Source of the DNA: Daucus carota subsp. sativus
Lineage: Eukaryota; Streptophyta; Magnoliopsida; Apiales; Apiaceae
NCBI RefSeq assembly: GCF_001625215.2
Contig: NC_030389.2
Span: 43,885,454-43,949,453 of the forward strand
Length of the DNA stretch: 64,000 nucleotides
Direction: 5' to 3'
Both the position numbers and the translations under genes were made by a program. Shown here piece after piece: positions 22,701 to 34,500 of this stretch. Each line of letters opens with the position of its first letter. The first letter of the stretch is position 1. Below the pieces are notes generated by a model. That model had not been told where the DNA came from and searched no databases. It saw only the letters and a program-made list of their open reading frames with translations.

Positions 22701-25077
22701 GACTCGAAAACTACTACTACTACGACTCAGTTTAAGAAAACAGACCCAGTACTCCGTTACCATCGACTCAAACAACTCACGATTCAGAACTCATAACAAC
22801 CAAAACAAATCGGCAAAAACGAAACTACAGAAAAGCAAGACTCGAACTAGTAGCACACTAAAAAAAACAAACTCTGTAGTAAACAAAACAGAACTCATCA
22901 TTCAACATAAACCCAGCAAAAGATTCGACTAGCAGTGTCGAAAATCAACAGCTCAACTCGGTTATGGCGACTCAGCGCGTAAACACAATAGACAGGGGAG
23001 ATGGAGTTGTTTTAACTAAAAAGGAAACAGGGGAAAAAGGGGTTTTGTATTCAAAAGTGAAAACAGAGCATACCGATTTAATAAAGAAAACAGAGTAAAT
23101 AAATGGGGGGCTAACCGAGGGTTTTAAAACTAATTTTATATAATATTCTTGTAATTACTACTTAGCAATTTAAGCAATAAACTAAGACAAGAAAATTTAG
23201 GGTTTTAAATCTAAACCCTAACACAAATTAATTTTGTGCTAGGACTTAGTTTCTTACTAAATCAAATCTATAATAAGAGATCTATACTAATCACAAGTTT
23301 AATGATTCTTCATTTCCCAAAAAAAAAAGCTTAAAAAGCATGTGGTGGTACTTAGAAGAATCATTCAATTTGGAGAACATAAATTAGAAAGACAACACAA
23401 GATTAAACAAAAAGAGATTTGCATAGAAATTAAAAAGTGTATACAAGCTTGGAAAGGAAATTGGGGCTAGCAAAATGTAAATCTATCTAAGATACTAACT
23501 ATAGAAATGACTAGGTAGAAAAGGAGAGTAGGTGGCTAGGTTTTCTAGGTGCTAGGTTGGTGATTACAAGTAAAAGAAGAGGGGTATTTATAACTAAAGA
23601 ATTAGGGTTTAGGGGTAGGGTGGCTCCATCTTGACCATCCATGTGCCTTGAGTGTTGGGAGAATTGTGGCCATCCATGTGTCCTTTACTTGCCAACCCTT
23701 TTTTTTCTTCTTTTCTTTTCCCTTTTCTTCTTTTTCTTGCATTTTCTCTTCTTTCTTTATTTATCTACAATTTCCTGAAATAAAATAAATAAGCGATTAA
23801 TACTACGAAAATAAACAAAAAATAGGTACTTAAATATGCAAAAATATGGACTAATCATATAGCATGTGCTTTCATTTTTTTCCTGGTGCACTTTCCAGTT
23901 GTACATAAATATTCGTGCAATAGAATTTAAAGATATGTTAATAGATGTTTCTATATTTTCTTCTGAAAATCGGATATAAATTTGCACTAATATTTATACA
24001 TTTGAAATTGGCAGGGGCATGGCGTATCTTCACAATGAGCCCAATGTCATAATACACAGAGATTTAAAACCCAGGTTTGTTGCTTATGGTAGATGTTTTA
24101 TATGTCTGTTGGTCTGTTGTTTACATAGCAACTGCATATGTAATTACATTCACAGAAATGTAATCATGCGCGCGCGCGCGCGCACACACACACGAGTATA
24201 GACATATACATATTGATATTGGTAGCAGGATTTATATGATCAATACTGACTGCTGATGGGTGCATTTTACAGAAATGTTCTTCTCGTCAACTCTAGTGCT
24301 GACCATCTAAAAGTCGGAGACTTTGGACTAAGCAAGCTTATCAAGGTGAAAAATTCTCACGATGTATACCAAATGACTGGAGAGACTGGAAGTTGTAAGT
24401 GTTTGTAACATAAAAGTTTTACAGTTTAGACCATGTACAATACACTCTTTAGTCTTTACTCACTCTTTTCTTCTTTTATGTGGAATTTCTTCTGTAATGA
24501 AACAAAAGACAGGTACATGGCTCCTGAAGTCTTCAAGCATCGTAAATATGATAAGAAGGTTGATGTTTTCTCCTTTGCAATGATACTCTACGAGGTAATA
24601 TTCTGTCTTGATGTTCTGGATAAGTTCGCAAAGAAATTTATCAAAGCTTACTAGCTGATCATGTGTTTTTGCAGATGCTTGAGGGTGATGCACCATTGTC
24701 ACACCATGAACCTTATGAAGCGGCCAAATATGTGTCTGAGGGGCACAGGCCTATGTTTAGGGCCAAAGGCTATACTCAAGAATTAAGAGCGTAAGTTTAA
24801 GTGTTCAACCATCTATACAGTTTATGCACTATCAAATACTACGCGCATACATCAAATTTAGCCAATCTTTATAATCACCGGGTTTGTACATCTTCTTGCT
24901 TTGCAGAATAACTCCTTGTGCTAATATGTATTTTTATTCTCCATTTTCAGCTTGACAGAACAATGTTGGGCAGCAGATACGAACAAGAGACCATCGTTCC
25001 TGGAAGTCCTCAAAAGGCTTGAAAAGATAAAGGAAACTTTACCGGCAGAGCATCACTGGAATATCTTCTCTTCTTGA
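16704..25077 (+). CDS. VIK: VIK: ankyrin-repeat Raf-like MAPKKK (VH1-interacting kinase)
   Basis: Exons: 16704-17006, 17431-17505, 17746-17862, 18603-18697, 19284-19404, 19715-19794, 24015-24074, 24273-24394, 24509-24594, 24675-24790, 24951-25077. They total 433 codons plus stop; Arabidopsis VIK is about 438. Residues about 36-125 hold ankyrin repeats (TPLHVASLHG, GADVN). The kinase domain has a Gly loop (GKGSFGEIV from 164), catalytic Lys184 (AVKRI), HRD at 278-280, DFG at 300-302 and an APE motif (YMAPEV), so all catalytic residues are present. In Arabidopsis VIK interacts with the vascular receptor-like kinase VH1/BRL2 and phosphorylates the tonoplast sugar transporter TMT1. Intron 6 (19795-24014) separates the hinge half from the catalytic loop and is swollen to 4.2 kb by a hAT-type element and a solo LTR. 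Exons 7-11 recur at 40312-41374. All junctions keep frame with GT-AG. Confidence 0.92.
20338..20390. repeat. 15-bp duplication around a 23-bp A-rich insert
   Basis: agtataactagggct occurs at 20338-20352 and 20376-20390. Between them lie only gaactcta and an A tract plus ga. This looks like an extremely 5'-truncated non-LTR retro-insertion in VIK intron 6, though simple local duplication is possible. Confidence 0.5.
20949..21496. mobile_element. Non-autonomous hAT-type element in VIK intron 6
   Basis: The 548-bp element starts TAGGGGTGTAC and ends GTACACCCCTA, an 11-bp perfect terminal inverted repeat, and is flanked by the 8-bp duplication gatctgac (20941-20948 and 21497-21504). An 8-bp target duplication and TAGGGGTG ends are diagnostic of hAT elements. 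Both subterminal regions carry many copies of cgggtt/gggttgg and their complements around an AT-rich core. No transposase is encoded. Confidence 0.9.
21648..21652. repeat. Target-site duplication TATAG, left
   Basis: tatag precedes the solo LTR and recurs immediately after it at 23858-23862. The same pentamer follows the right LTR of the full element at 40155-40159. Confidence 0.8.
21653..23857 (-). mobile_element. Solo LTR (Athila-like) in VIK intron 6
   Basis: A 2205-bp LTR with ends TGATGTGCTAG and GGACTAATCA is bounded by TATAG on both sides, so it is a complete solo LTR left after LTR-LTR recombination. It matches 37950-40154 at a constant offset of 16297 and 28436-30230 at an offset of 6373. 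Its orientation is minus, judged by the full element. A TATA-like box (TATAAATA on the minus strand) lies at 23585-23592, antisense to VIK. The stretch 22060-22990 is unusually dense in actcag and actcgg words. Confidence 0.9.
24167..24194. repeat. (GC)n(AC)n alternating purine-pyrimidine tract
   Basis: A 28-bp tract in VIK intron 7 strictly alternates purine and pyrimidine, a GC run followed by an AC run. It is an ordinary microsatellite with potential to form Z-DNA. It is duplicated unchanged at 40464-40491. Confidence 0.8.
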
Positions 25078-25927
25078 CATATCGAGCATTGCCAGAATCA
25101 AAATACAGGAGCTTAACAAAGCAGTTCATACAAAAACGGAATTCTTCCCTAATTTATCTGGGATGAACTATTTTCTTTTTAACATTAGAACGGTTTTTAT
25201 AGAGTATACATCAGATTCCTTCATATTTAGTTCGATTCATTTATTTTTTCTCCAAGAAGCAATCATGTAAAGTTGTAAACAATACAACCCCATTGTTTCA
25301 AACTTGATGACTTAGTATACCTGCTTTAAAAAGAGTTGCGAAGTTACCTATTGCACTAGACAGGCCAAATTTATCTTGTTTTTCATATGTTTGTTTACAG
25401 TTGGTAATTTATGCATACTAGTATATGTTTTAGTATTAAACATAAGAATGAATTTAAGATGCGATTTAAAAAATCAATTAGAAAAAATATGAAATCAGAA
25501 CTAATCGATTAACTTCCGAAATGTTGAGAATCAGAATTAATCGATTGACTTCCGGAAATAAGATTTATCAGAGATTTTAGTCAAATCAGAGTATAATCGA
25601 TAAAATATTTTTTTAAAATTAATCAGGAATTTTTAAAGAAATCATAAAAATTTAGAGCACGACTTAATATGAAGATCTATGATCAACAAAATCCTTAGTT
25701 TTAAACCCCCAGAGAAGGTGCCGACTTGTGCTTTTGCCACCGAAGATTTACTTCTTATGGTTTATGTAAGCATAGTTCGATACATCAACCAGCTTAGAGA
25801 AGTTCACAACGATTTAATAAACCAATAAATCCGCAAAAAAAGTTCTCATTCTATAAGAGTTTAAACTACCAACTTTTGTTTGAAAAATCTCTAACCCGTG
25901 TCCGTTATAAGGCATTACTAAATCTAG
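25078..25927. other. Convergent spacer between VIK and p24 (left copy)
   Basis: Holds VIK 3'UTR sequence and, near 25470-25655, a member of a degenerate AT-rich repeat (aatcgataaaatattttt...aatcaggaattttt) seen elsewhere in the window. No gene seen. It is duplicated at 41375-42224. Confidence 0.5.
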
Positions 25928-27756
25928 TTAAATAAGCTTCTTCTTCTCGAAAAATGACTTCAAATGCCACAATTGCAAACCCGAAACTGATAAACAAATC
26001 AAAAGGGACAACAAGCTGAGCCATCCCATTTTGGAGTTTGTGGCGTTATTAAGATCTTGCATCTCTTCTTCCCTGCAATAATAACATATCAAAAGTTATA
26101 CATTGTGTCAGAACCAATGTTGTAAAAGATGCAAACACGTTGATAGTGTGGAACTGGTCGCTGCTGGCAAAAACCTAATTAAACACAACTTTGTGGCAAA
26201 ACACAGGTCTATGATATATACTTGCTGCAAGTTGTAAACAAAATTGTTATTTCATATAAGTAATAGTATGATAGTACTTGACATGGTCAAAAAGCATTAT
26301 AAATAGCTCAAGAGACATCAGTCAACCAAGTTGAACTACTCAAAAACTTCTGAATCAATCAGTTTCGCATAGAAAAACAAAGATAGAAATCGAGACAAAG
26401 AGAAGCAAAATGGAAGAAACACAAAGGAAGAGATGGTAAAGCTGACTCATGAGAGAGGTGGAAAGTGGAATTATGTGAGAGAAGACGGAAGATGACGAAC
26501 CAAGAGAAAGTGAGACCAAGTGACTAGATTTTTCTGGTTTCACCGTTCACAAGAGGCGCAGAATGATGTAAGAGAGAGGGAGACAAGCCAAAGATTATAA
26601 TATAGTGCTGAACCTTAATTACTGACAACAATATTGCCAACGATACAAATACTGTAAGGTTGGCCTGAATATATAGTTATGTAGTAAAAACATTTTAAGC
26701 AGGATATAAATCAATTACCTTTCACGAAGATAAGACATCTCCTCATGAATGGACGTAACGGTTTCGTACAATTTCTTCACCTCTATTTCCATGGCCTGAT
26801 AATAAATGTGAGAGCAAATTATTTACTAAAATATCCTTATCATACTTATCTTTTTATACAAATAGTAGACAGTTTTGCCAAGTACACAAGAGTCAAGACA
26901 ATGAAGAAAATATCGTAATCAAAAGATCAAAAGCAATACGCACAGATTCAACATTAGACTACATCAGAAGATAGAATCACACACCGAACAGTTAGACTTA
27001 TGAATCAATCACCTCATTATAATATAAGGTCTTTTGTTAGGTATCGAATTTGTATTCTTCAAGTTAGGTCCCAAGAATGCCAAGTAGAATACCTAACACT
27101 GTAATATTGCATTCCCTTGTAAAATAATTGGTAAAAGTAAGATTTTGAGTAGTATACTTGTACTATACTGCTCTCGTTAAGCTTATATTTGAAAAGTAAA
27201 GTATACCTATAATACAAAATCAAGTTTGTTTTGTGACGCTTGATCTGGAATTATAACATCACTTGTAGCCCTAGACACATTAACTAAATTAATAGTGTTC
27301 CAAATTTAAGGCTTGTTAATCAACGGCTACAATCAGTTTATGCCTTAATTTATAGAATTCGAACTCTGCCTACTTGCCCCCAATTCCCAAAGACTTATTA
27401 GTTATTTCTCTTCCTACTTAAAACTTTTTTTCCATGTATTGATTAGCAATACAAAAATATTCCATTCTCCGCTGTCTATTTTCTATGTAACCACAACTTC
27501 AGAGTCATGGAAAATGAAATTTGACAAACTTTTAGAAAATGCTTACATCTATAGAGCCTTTCTTGGCAACATTAGACCAATCCTTTGCAGCCACACCTGA
27601 CTTCCAATCAAAATCAACCGTCATCGTTGTTGGTGGTTTATGATCAAGCGCCCAGAAACAAGCCATGTAGTCCCCAGCTTCTACTGCCTGAAAACTAAAC
27701 TGACCAGACTGCACATTCTCTGCATAGTGATAGCTATTTCCAGAAGTAGCTGTTAC
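25928..27756 (-). pseudogene. p24-delta gene, left copy lacking exon 1
   Basis: Exons 2-4 (27547-27756, 26719-26795, 25928-26072) match the complete gene at 42225-44989 at an offset of 16297, with no visible difference. Exon 1, encoding the signal peptide and the first part of the GOLD domain, is missing: the copy stops 33 bp inside intron 1 and passes at 28432-28435 into a truncated LTR. Without exon 1 it cannot make a normal secreted-topology p24. The sense-oriented LTR promoter upstream could still transcribe it. Splice sites and the C-terminal KKLI coding sequence are intact, as expected for a very recent copy or for an assembly artefact. Confidence 0.85.
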
Positions 27757-28130
27757 CTGCACTCAATAACACAGACTAAACATCCCATACCATAGTCATA
27801 TAGAAGCTCTACAAAACCATATCTTTAACTGACGTTCAATTAGCTGAAAAGCAAAAATTAAAATTTAAACCAAAACATCATAAAGACTACACGTGTTCTT
27901 TCACTGTAACTATTTAACCATATAAACCCCGTAACTTTTAATCTTGCATATATATTACAAATCACTGAACCCAAAATCATATCAACACAACTTCCTTATT
28001 ACCTGTAAAACTCAAAATCCAATCTTTCAGATAAATCACAACAAAGTTTGATTTTCATTCTTTCTATCAAACCAACTTCCCCAATTTCAAAAAATAAAAC
28101 AAGTTCTTGATTCATCTATTAAACACATGA

Positions 28131-28393
28131 TCAATTAAAAATCCAACCTTGCAAATATATGCCAATTCTACAGCAACCCAAGTCCTAAATTCATCTACAA
28201 AAACAAATAATCAAATAAAAATTCAATCTTGCACAAAAATAACAATAACCAATGCAAGATTTCAAGAAACACAAGTTTTTGATTCATCCACAAAACAGAT
28301 AATCAACTAAAAATCCAATCTTGCAAATACATGCCAATTCTACAGCAACCCAAGTCCTTAATTCATCTAAAACAAAAAAAAAAAACCAATAAA
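28131..28393. repeat. Degenerate direct repeat of about 172 bp in p24 intron 1 (left copy)
   Basis: The phrase atgccaattctacagcaacc, followed by caagtcct, occurs twice about 172 bp apart with similar flanks (cttgcaaata, attcatct). The same arrangement is in the right copy at 44428-44690. It lies just beside the duplication breakpoint. Confidence 0.65.
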
Positions 28394-28431
28394 AATTCAA
28401 TCTTGCAGACAAAAAACAATACCCAATTCAA

Positions 28432-28435
28432 GATT
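28432..28435. other. Rearrangement junction: p24 intron 1 to LTR
   Basis: Left of here the sequence follows p24 intron 1 (as at 44729-44732). Right of here it follows LTR position about 411 onward (as at 22063). The two parents share only GATT at the crossover: the base before it is a in p24 but c in the LTR, and the base after it is t in p24 but a in the LTR. This is a clean microhomology junction. Confidence 0.85.
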
Positions 28436-30230
28436 AACAGATTTAAAAATTCGAACACAGAGCAATTGAAATCTAAAACAACCTCAACAGCTCAGAAACA
28501 GAGGCTGCAAACTCAGAACATTAAACAGCATCAGAAAAATCAAAACCAACTCGGAACTTTATGTGCTACTCGTACAGACAACTAAGCCATGGCAGACTCG
28601 GTTATAAAACAGAGCTCACTCGGCAGAAAAACAGCAGATTCTAATAACAGTAATGCAAACTCAGACTAAAACTCAAAACTCGGTAACGCAACTCAGCAAA
28701 ACAAGAAACTCAGCTAGCGACTCAGAATCATAAACTCAGCCACAGGAAACTACAGCTCGACACAAACCGACCCAATTGACTTGACTCAGTATAAACGAAT
28801 TCAAACAAAAGACACCAGCTGCGAACTCAGTACTGCTAAACTTCGACCAACAGAAATCAAACCCAGAAAACAAATGAAGCAACAAAAACGAAGCTAAACA
28901 AATGAAGCAACAAAAACGAAGAAACTCGGAGAAACGACTCGGAACTCAGCACAGCCAACCAAACCCAGCAAAAGCTATGACTCGATTTACTGGACTCAAC
29001 TGAACTCAGTGCAGCGACTCAACTAAACAGAGTAAAAACAGACTCGGGAAACTTGATTTAGACTCAGCAAACCGACTCGAAAACTACTACTACTACGACT
29101 CAGTTTAAGAAAACAGACCCAGTACTCCGTTACCATCGACTCAAACAACTCACGATTCAGAACTCATAACAACCAAAACAAATCGGCAAAAACGAAACTA
29201 CAGAAAAGCAAGACTCGAACTAGTAGCACACTAAAAAAAACAAACTCTGTAGTAAACAAAACAGAACTCATCATTCAACATAAACCCAGCAAAAGATTCG
29301 ACTAGCAGTGTCGAAAATCAACAGCTCAACTCGGTTATGGCGACTCAGCGCGTAAACACAATAGACAGGGGAGATGGAGTTGTTTTAACTAAAAAGGAAA
29401 CAGGGGAAAAAGGGGTTTTGTATTCAAAAGTGAAAACAGAGCATACCGATTTAATAAAGAAAACAGAGTAAATAAATGGGGGGCTAACCGAGGGTTTTAA
29501 AACTAATTTTATATAATATTCTTGTAATTACTACTTAGCAATTTAAGCAATAAACTAAGACAAGAAAATTTAGGGTTTTAAATCTAAACCCTAACACAAA
29601 TTAATTTTGTGCTAGGACTTAGTTTCTTACTAAATCAAATCTATAATAAGAGATCTATACTAATCACAAGTTTAATGATTCTTCATTTCCCAAAAAAAAA
29701 AGCTTAAAAAGCATGTGGTGGTACTTAGAAGAATCATTCAATTTGGAGAACATAAATTAGAAAGACAACACAAGATTAAACAAAAAGAGATTTGCATAGA
29801 AATTAAAAAGTGTATACAAGCTTGGAAAGGAAATTGGGGCTAGCAAAATGTAAATCTATCTAAGATACTAACTATAGAAATGACTAGGTAGAAAAGGAGA
29901 GTAGGTGGCTAGGTTTTCTAGGTGCTAGGTTGGTGATTACAAGTAAAAGAAGAGGGGTATTTATAACTAAAGAATTAGGGTTTAGGGGTAGGGTGGCTCC
30001 ATCTTGACCATCCATGTGCCTTGAGTGTTGGGAGAATTGTGGCCATCCATGTGTCCTTTACTTGCCAACCCTTTTTTTTCTTCTTTTCTTTTCCCTTTTC
30101 TTCTTTTTCTTGCATTTTCTCTTCTTTCTTTATTTAACTACAATTTCCTGAAATAAAATAAATAAGCGATTAATACTACGAAAATAAACAAAAAATAGGT
30201 ACTTAAATATGCAAAAATATGGACTAATCA
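28436..30230 (-). repeat. Truncated 3' LTR of the Athila-like element
   Basis: 1795 of 2205 LTR bases remain; the portion equivalent to 21653-22062 (the U5 end in minus-strand reading) is lost at the junction. I saw one difference from the other two LTRs: a at 30137 where they have t (23764, 40061). The TATA-like element TATAAATA (minus strand, 29958-29965) is retained. It points left toward the headless p24 copy, which has the same orientation. Confidence 0.85.
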
Positions 30231-31546
30231 AACTTCCCCATACCTATCTTTTGCTCGTCCTCGAGTAAAAATCAAAAGAAAAGAAAATAAACTAAGAAAA
30301 CTAGATGCGATTCCTAGGCTCCTTTTCGTAGGCGTGACGGGTGATTTTAGGTTCACCAACCCGTTAAACTCGTAGACGATCTCTACAAGAGGAGTTTTGT
30401 CTCCTAAGGGTTTACAGAAGATATACCCATAAAATCTTCGAGACATTCTAGCAAGTGTCTACTCGACTCTACTCTAATTTCGTTGGTGTTGACAAAAAGC
30501 GTTTTTAAGGAAAAATACGACTTAAAGACTCATCTACTAATAATCAAGATACAGTTGTCTCTAATCCACTTGCATCGACACGAAGATTTACTAGAAATCC
30601 AAGGAGTGTAAGTAATTTAAGGCCTTTGATGGATCCTAATTGTCTAAGAACACTTTCTCTTTTTCAACCAATTTTGAACTGACCCAATCTCTATCGAAAC
30701 AAATATCTAGCCAAACTTCACAAACTCTTATTCCCTTTTTTTTTTTCTTCTTTTTTTTTTTTTCTTTTCTTTTTTTTTTTGCATTGACTTTATTTTGTCC
30801 GTTTTCTTAGGCAAACAATGTTACCCATGTAGCGAGCTTTGGGTCAGTGACTCCCAAACCAAACGGTCTTAGGGCACTAGGTTTTGAAATCCCCCGACGG
30901 ACTTAATTGCTCGAATAACAAAGGCCACAAAACGAGACTAGCCAATCTACTTTTGCCCATTTATCTAAAGATTTTATCTATAAAGAACAATGGGTATTGA
31001 AGTAGTTATTCCTTCTCTCTTTTTTTTTTCTATCTCTTTTTTTTTCTTTTTTTCTATTTTTTTTATTCGCAAAGGTTCGATTCGACATTGTTTCAACATG
31101 TGGGTTCTCTCTCAGGTATCGAATAATATCACTAGACAATCTCTCCATCAAAGGTCTCGTGCAAAAGTGTGTGCCATCTTGGAATTTAGAGTACAAATCG
31201 GTCGATACAAGCTTCAAAAAGACAACCTTACTCAACTACGTTCAAATTATCTAAAAGACACTACATATATATACTTTTCGAAAATATGCTACACACCAAC
31301 TACTCCTAAAGTTCGAGTGAGGGAAAGACAACTTAGCTAAAAGTATCTCTATTTTTGGATTTTTCTAATTTTTCAATTTTTAGGGATTTTCATTTTTTAG
31401 AATTACACTAAAGCCCTCCCCATACCTAAATCATGCATTGTCCTCAATGTATGCAAAAGAGAGAATTAAAATGAGAGAATAAAGAGGAAAAATACCTGAA
31501 TAGGAGATGAAGGGATTTTTATTAACTACTGAAGCAACTTACATGA

Positions 31547-34500
31547 TCAAGGGTCGATGAGGTGGATGACCTCTTCCTCCGAATCAACAGGCAATTCTAA
31601 AAATGGTTTAAGACGTTGACCATTAACTTTAAAAACATTACCATTTTTAGGATCCTGAATTTCAATAGCACCGTGAGGAAACACAACTTGAACAATGTAA
31701 GGACCGTCCCATCTAGAACGCAACTTACCGGGAAACAAATGAAGCCTAGAATTGTAGAGAAGAACTTTTTGGCCGGGAGAAAAGGATTTTCTCAAAATGG
31801 TCTTATCATGGAAGGCCTTAGTTCTCTCTTTGTAAATTTTAGCGTTTTCATAGGCATCATTTCTAAGTTCGTCCAACTCGGTCAATTGCAACTTCCGATG
31901 ACTACCGGCGGTGGGTAAGTCGAAGTTCAATTCTCTAATGGCCCACATGGCCCTATGCTCTAACTCAACCGGCAAATGGCAAGCTTTACCATACACGAGT
32001 CTATAGGGAGACATTCCTAAGACGGTCTTAAAGGCGGTCCGATAGGCCCATAAGGCGTCTATCAACTTGGTGGACCAATCTTTCCTATTTGAGTTGACCG
32101 TCTTTTCTAAGATTTGCTTAATTTGCCGGTTCGACACCTCTACTTGGCCACTAGTTTGAGGATGATAAGGGGTAGCAAGCCTATGAGTGATGGAGTACTT
32201 CTTAAGAAGTGACTCGAATTGACGGTTTTTAAAATGAGTCCCTTGGTCACTAATGATAGCCCTAGGCGTTCCAAATCGAGAAAAGATATTCTCTTTAAGG
32301 AATCGAAGGACAACTTTGTTGTCATTGGACCGGGTCGGGATGGCTTCTACCCACTTGGAAACGTAATCAACCGCGAGAAGGATGTAAAGGTGGCCAAACG
32401 AACTAGGAAATGGGCCCATGAAATCTATGCCCCACACATCAAAGAGCTCTATAACAAGGATTGGGCTCATAGGCATCATGTTCCTCCTAGTGATTCTTCC
32501 TAGATGTTGACACCTACTACATGCGGAACAATACTCGGCAGCATCCTTAAACAAACTAGGCCAATAAAAACCGCATTGGAGGATTTTAGCGGCGGTCTTC
32601 TTCGCACTAAAATGACCTCCACATGCTTGATCGTGACAAAACGAGAGGATGCTATGAAACTCACTATTTGGGACACACCTCCTAATGATTTGATCGGGAC
32701 AATGTTTAAAGAGATAAGGGTCGTCCCAAAAGAAATGTTTCACTTGAGAAAAGAACTTGGCTTTATCATTCTTGGACCAATTCGAGGGAATGTCACCGGT
32801 TGCTAAGTAATTGACTATGTCGGCGAACCAAGGGAGAGTGGACATCGAGAGAAGGTGTTCATCGGGAAATGACTCGCTTAAGGGCAAGTCATTAGTGGAT
32901 TCAACCACTAATCGAGAGAGATGATCGGCGACGACATTCTCACAACCTTTCTTATCCCTAATCTCTAAGTCAAACTCTTGGAGCAACAATATCCATCTAA
33001 TTAATCGGGCTTTAGAGTCTTTCTTAGAGAAAAGGTACTTAAGAGCGGCATGGTCGGTGTAAACAATGATTTTGGACCCGATAAGATAAGAACGAAACTT
33101 TTCTAAGGCAAAGACTACGGCTAGAAGCTCCTTCTCGGTGGTAGAGTAATTGAGTTGGGCATCATTTAAGGTCTTACTAGCGTAGTAAATGACATGAGGC
33201 CTCTTATCTATTCGTTGTCCTAAAACCGCTCCTATGGCATAATCGGATGCGTCACACATAAGCTCAAAAGGTTGACTCCAATCGGGAGACTTCATGATCG
33301 GGGCCGAAGTCAATTCTCTCTTAAGGTCTTCGAAGGCATGAACACACTCACTTGTGAACTCGAATTTGACATCCTTAGCTAGAAGGTTGGTCAAAGGTCG
33401 GGCCTTTTTGCTAAAATCTTGAATGAATCTACGATAAAATCCCGCATGTCCAAGGAAAGAACGAATTTCCTTAACGGACTTGGGAGGAGGGAGATTAGCA
33501 ATTAGGTCGACCTTAGCCTTGTCTACTTCGATCCCTTTTTCAGAAATTTTGTGTCCTAAAACGATTCCCTCCTTAACCATGAAATGACATTTCTCCCAAT
33601 TTAACACTAGATCCGTTTCCTCACATCTTTGCAAAACTAAGTCTAGATTGTTAAGGCATTGGTGAAAAGATGGACCAAAGATGGAAAAGTCATCTATGAA
33701 GACTTCTAGAAAGTCACCTATCATTTCCGAGAAGATGCTAGTCATGCACCTTTGGAACGTGGACGGGCCCGTGGTTAGGCCGAAGGCTAGACGTCTATAA
33801 GCGAAGGTTCCAAAAGGGCAAGTGAAGGTGGTCTTTTCTTGGTCCTCGGGTGCGATTGGGATTTGAAAATATCCCGAGTAACCGTCTAAGAAGCAATAAA
33901 ACGCGTGACCCGCTAACCTCTCTAGCATTTGATCGATGAAAGGCAAAGGAAAATGATCTTTCCTAGTGACGGCATTGAGCTTCCTAAAGTCTATACACAT
34001 TCTCCAACCGGATTGGACACGGGTTGGAACTTGCTCATTGTTCTCATTGGTCACCAAAGTAATGCCCGACTTTTTAGGCACTACATGGACGGGACTCACC
34101 CACTTACTATCGGAAATGGGATAAATGATCCCATTGTCTAAGCACTTAAGAATTTCTTTCTTAACTACCTCCATCATGGGAGGATTCAGCCTCCTTTGAG
34201 GTTCTCTCACGGGCTTTGCATCTTCTACCAAATGAATCCTATGTTGGACAATCGCCGGGCTAATTCCTTTAATGTCCGAAATGCTCCACCCTATGGCTCC
34301 CTTATGCTTTCTAAGGATTCCTAAAAGTTCTTCCTCTTGTGACGTAGTCAAATTAGAAGCAATGATAACGGGATAAGACTCGTTAGGGCCTAGAAAAGCA
34401 TACTTAAGAGTGTCGGGAAGAGGTTTGAGTTCTACTTCCGGCGGTTGTGACTCAACGGTTTTCTTAGGTAAAGGCAAATGCTCGGGTTCAACATCACGCT

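Noticed and set aside
30978-31235. Small frame after pol as a possible env-like gene
   Set aside because: Only 85 residues, Lys/Arg-rich from a low-complexity T tract, with no signal peptide or membrane segment.
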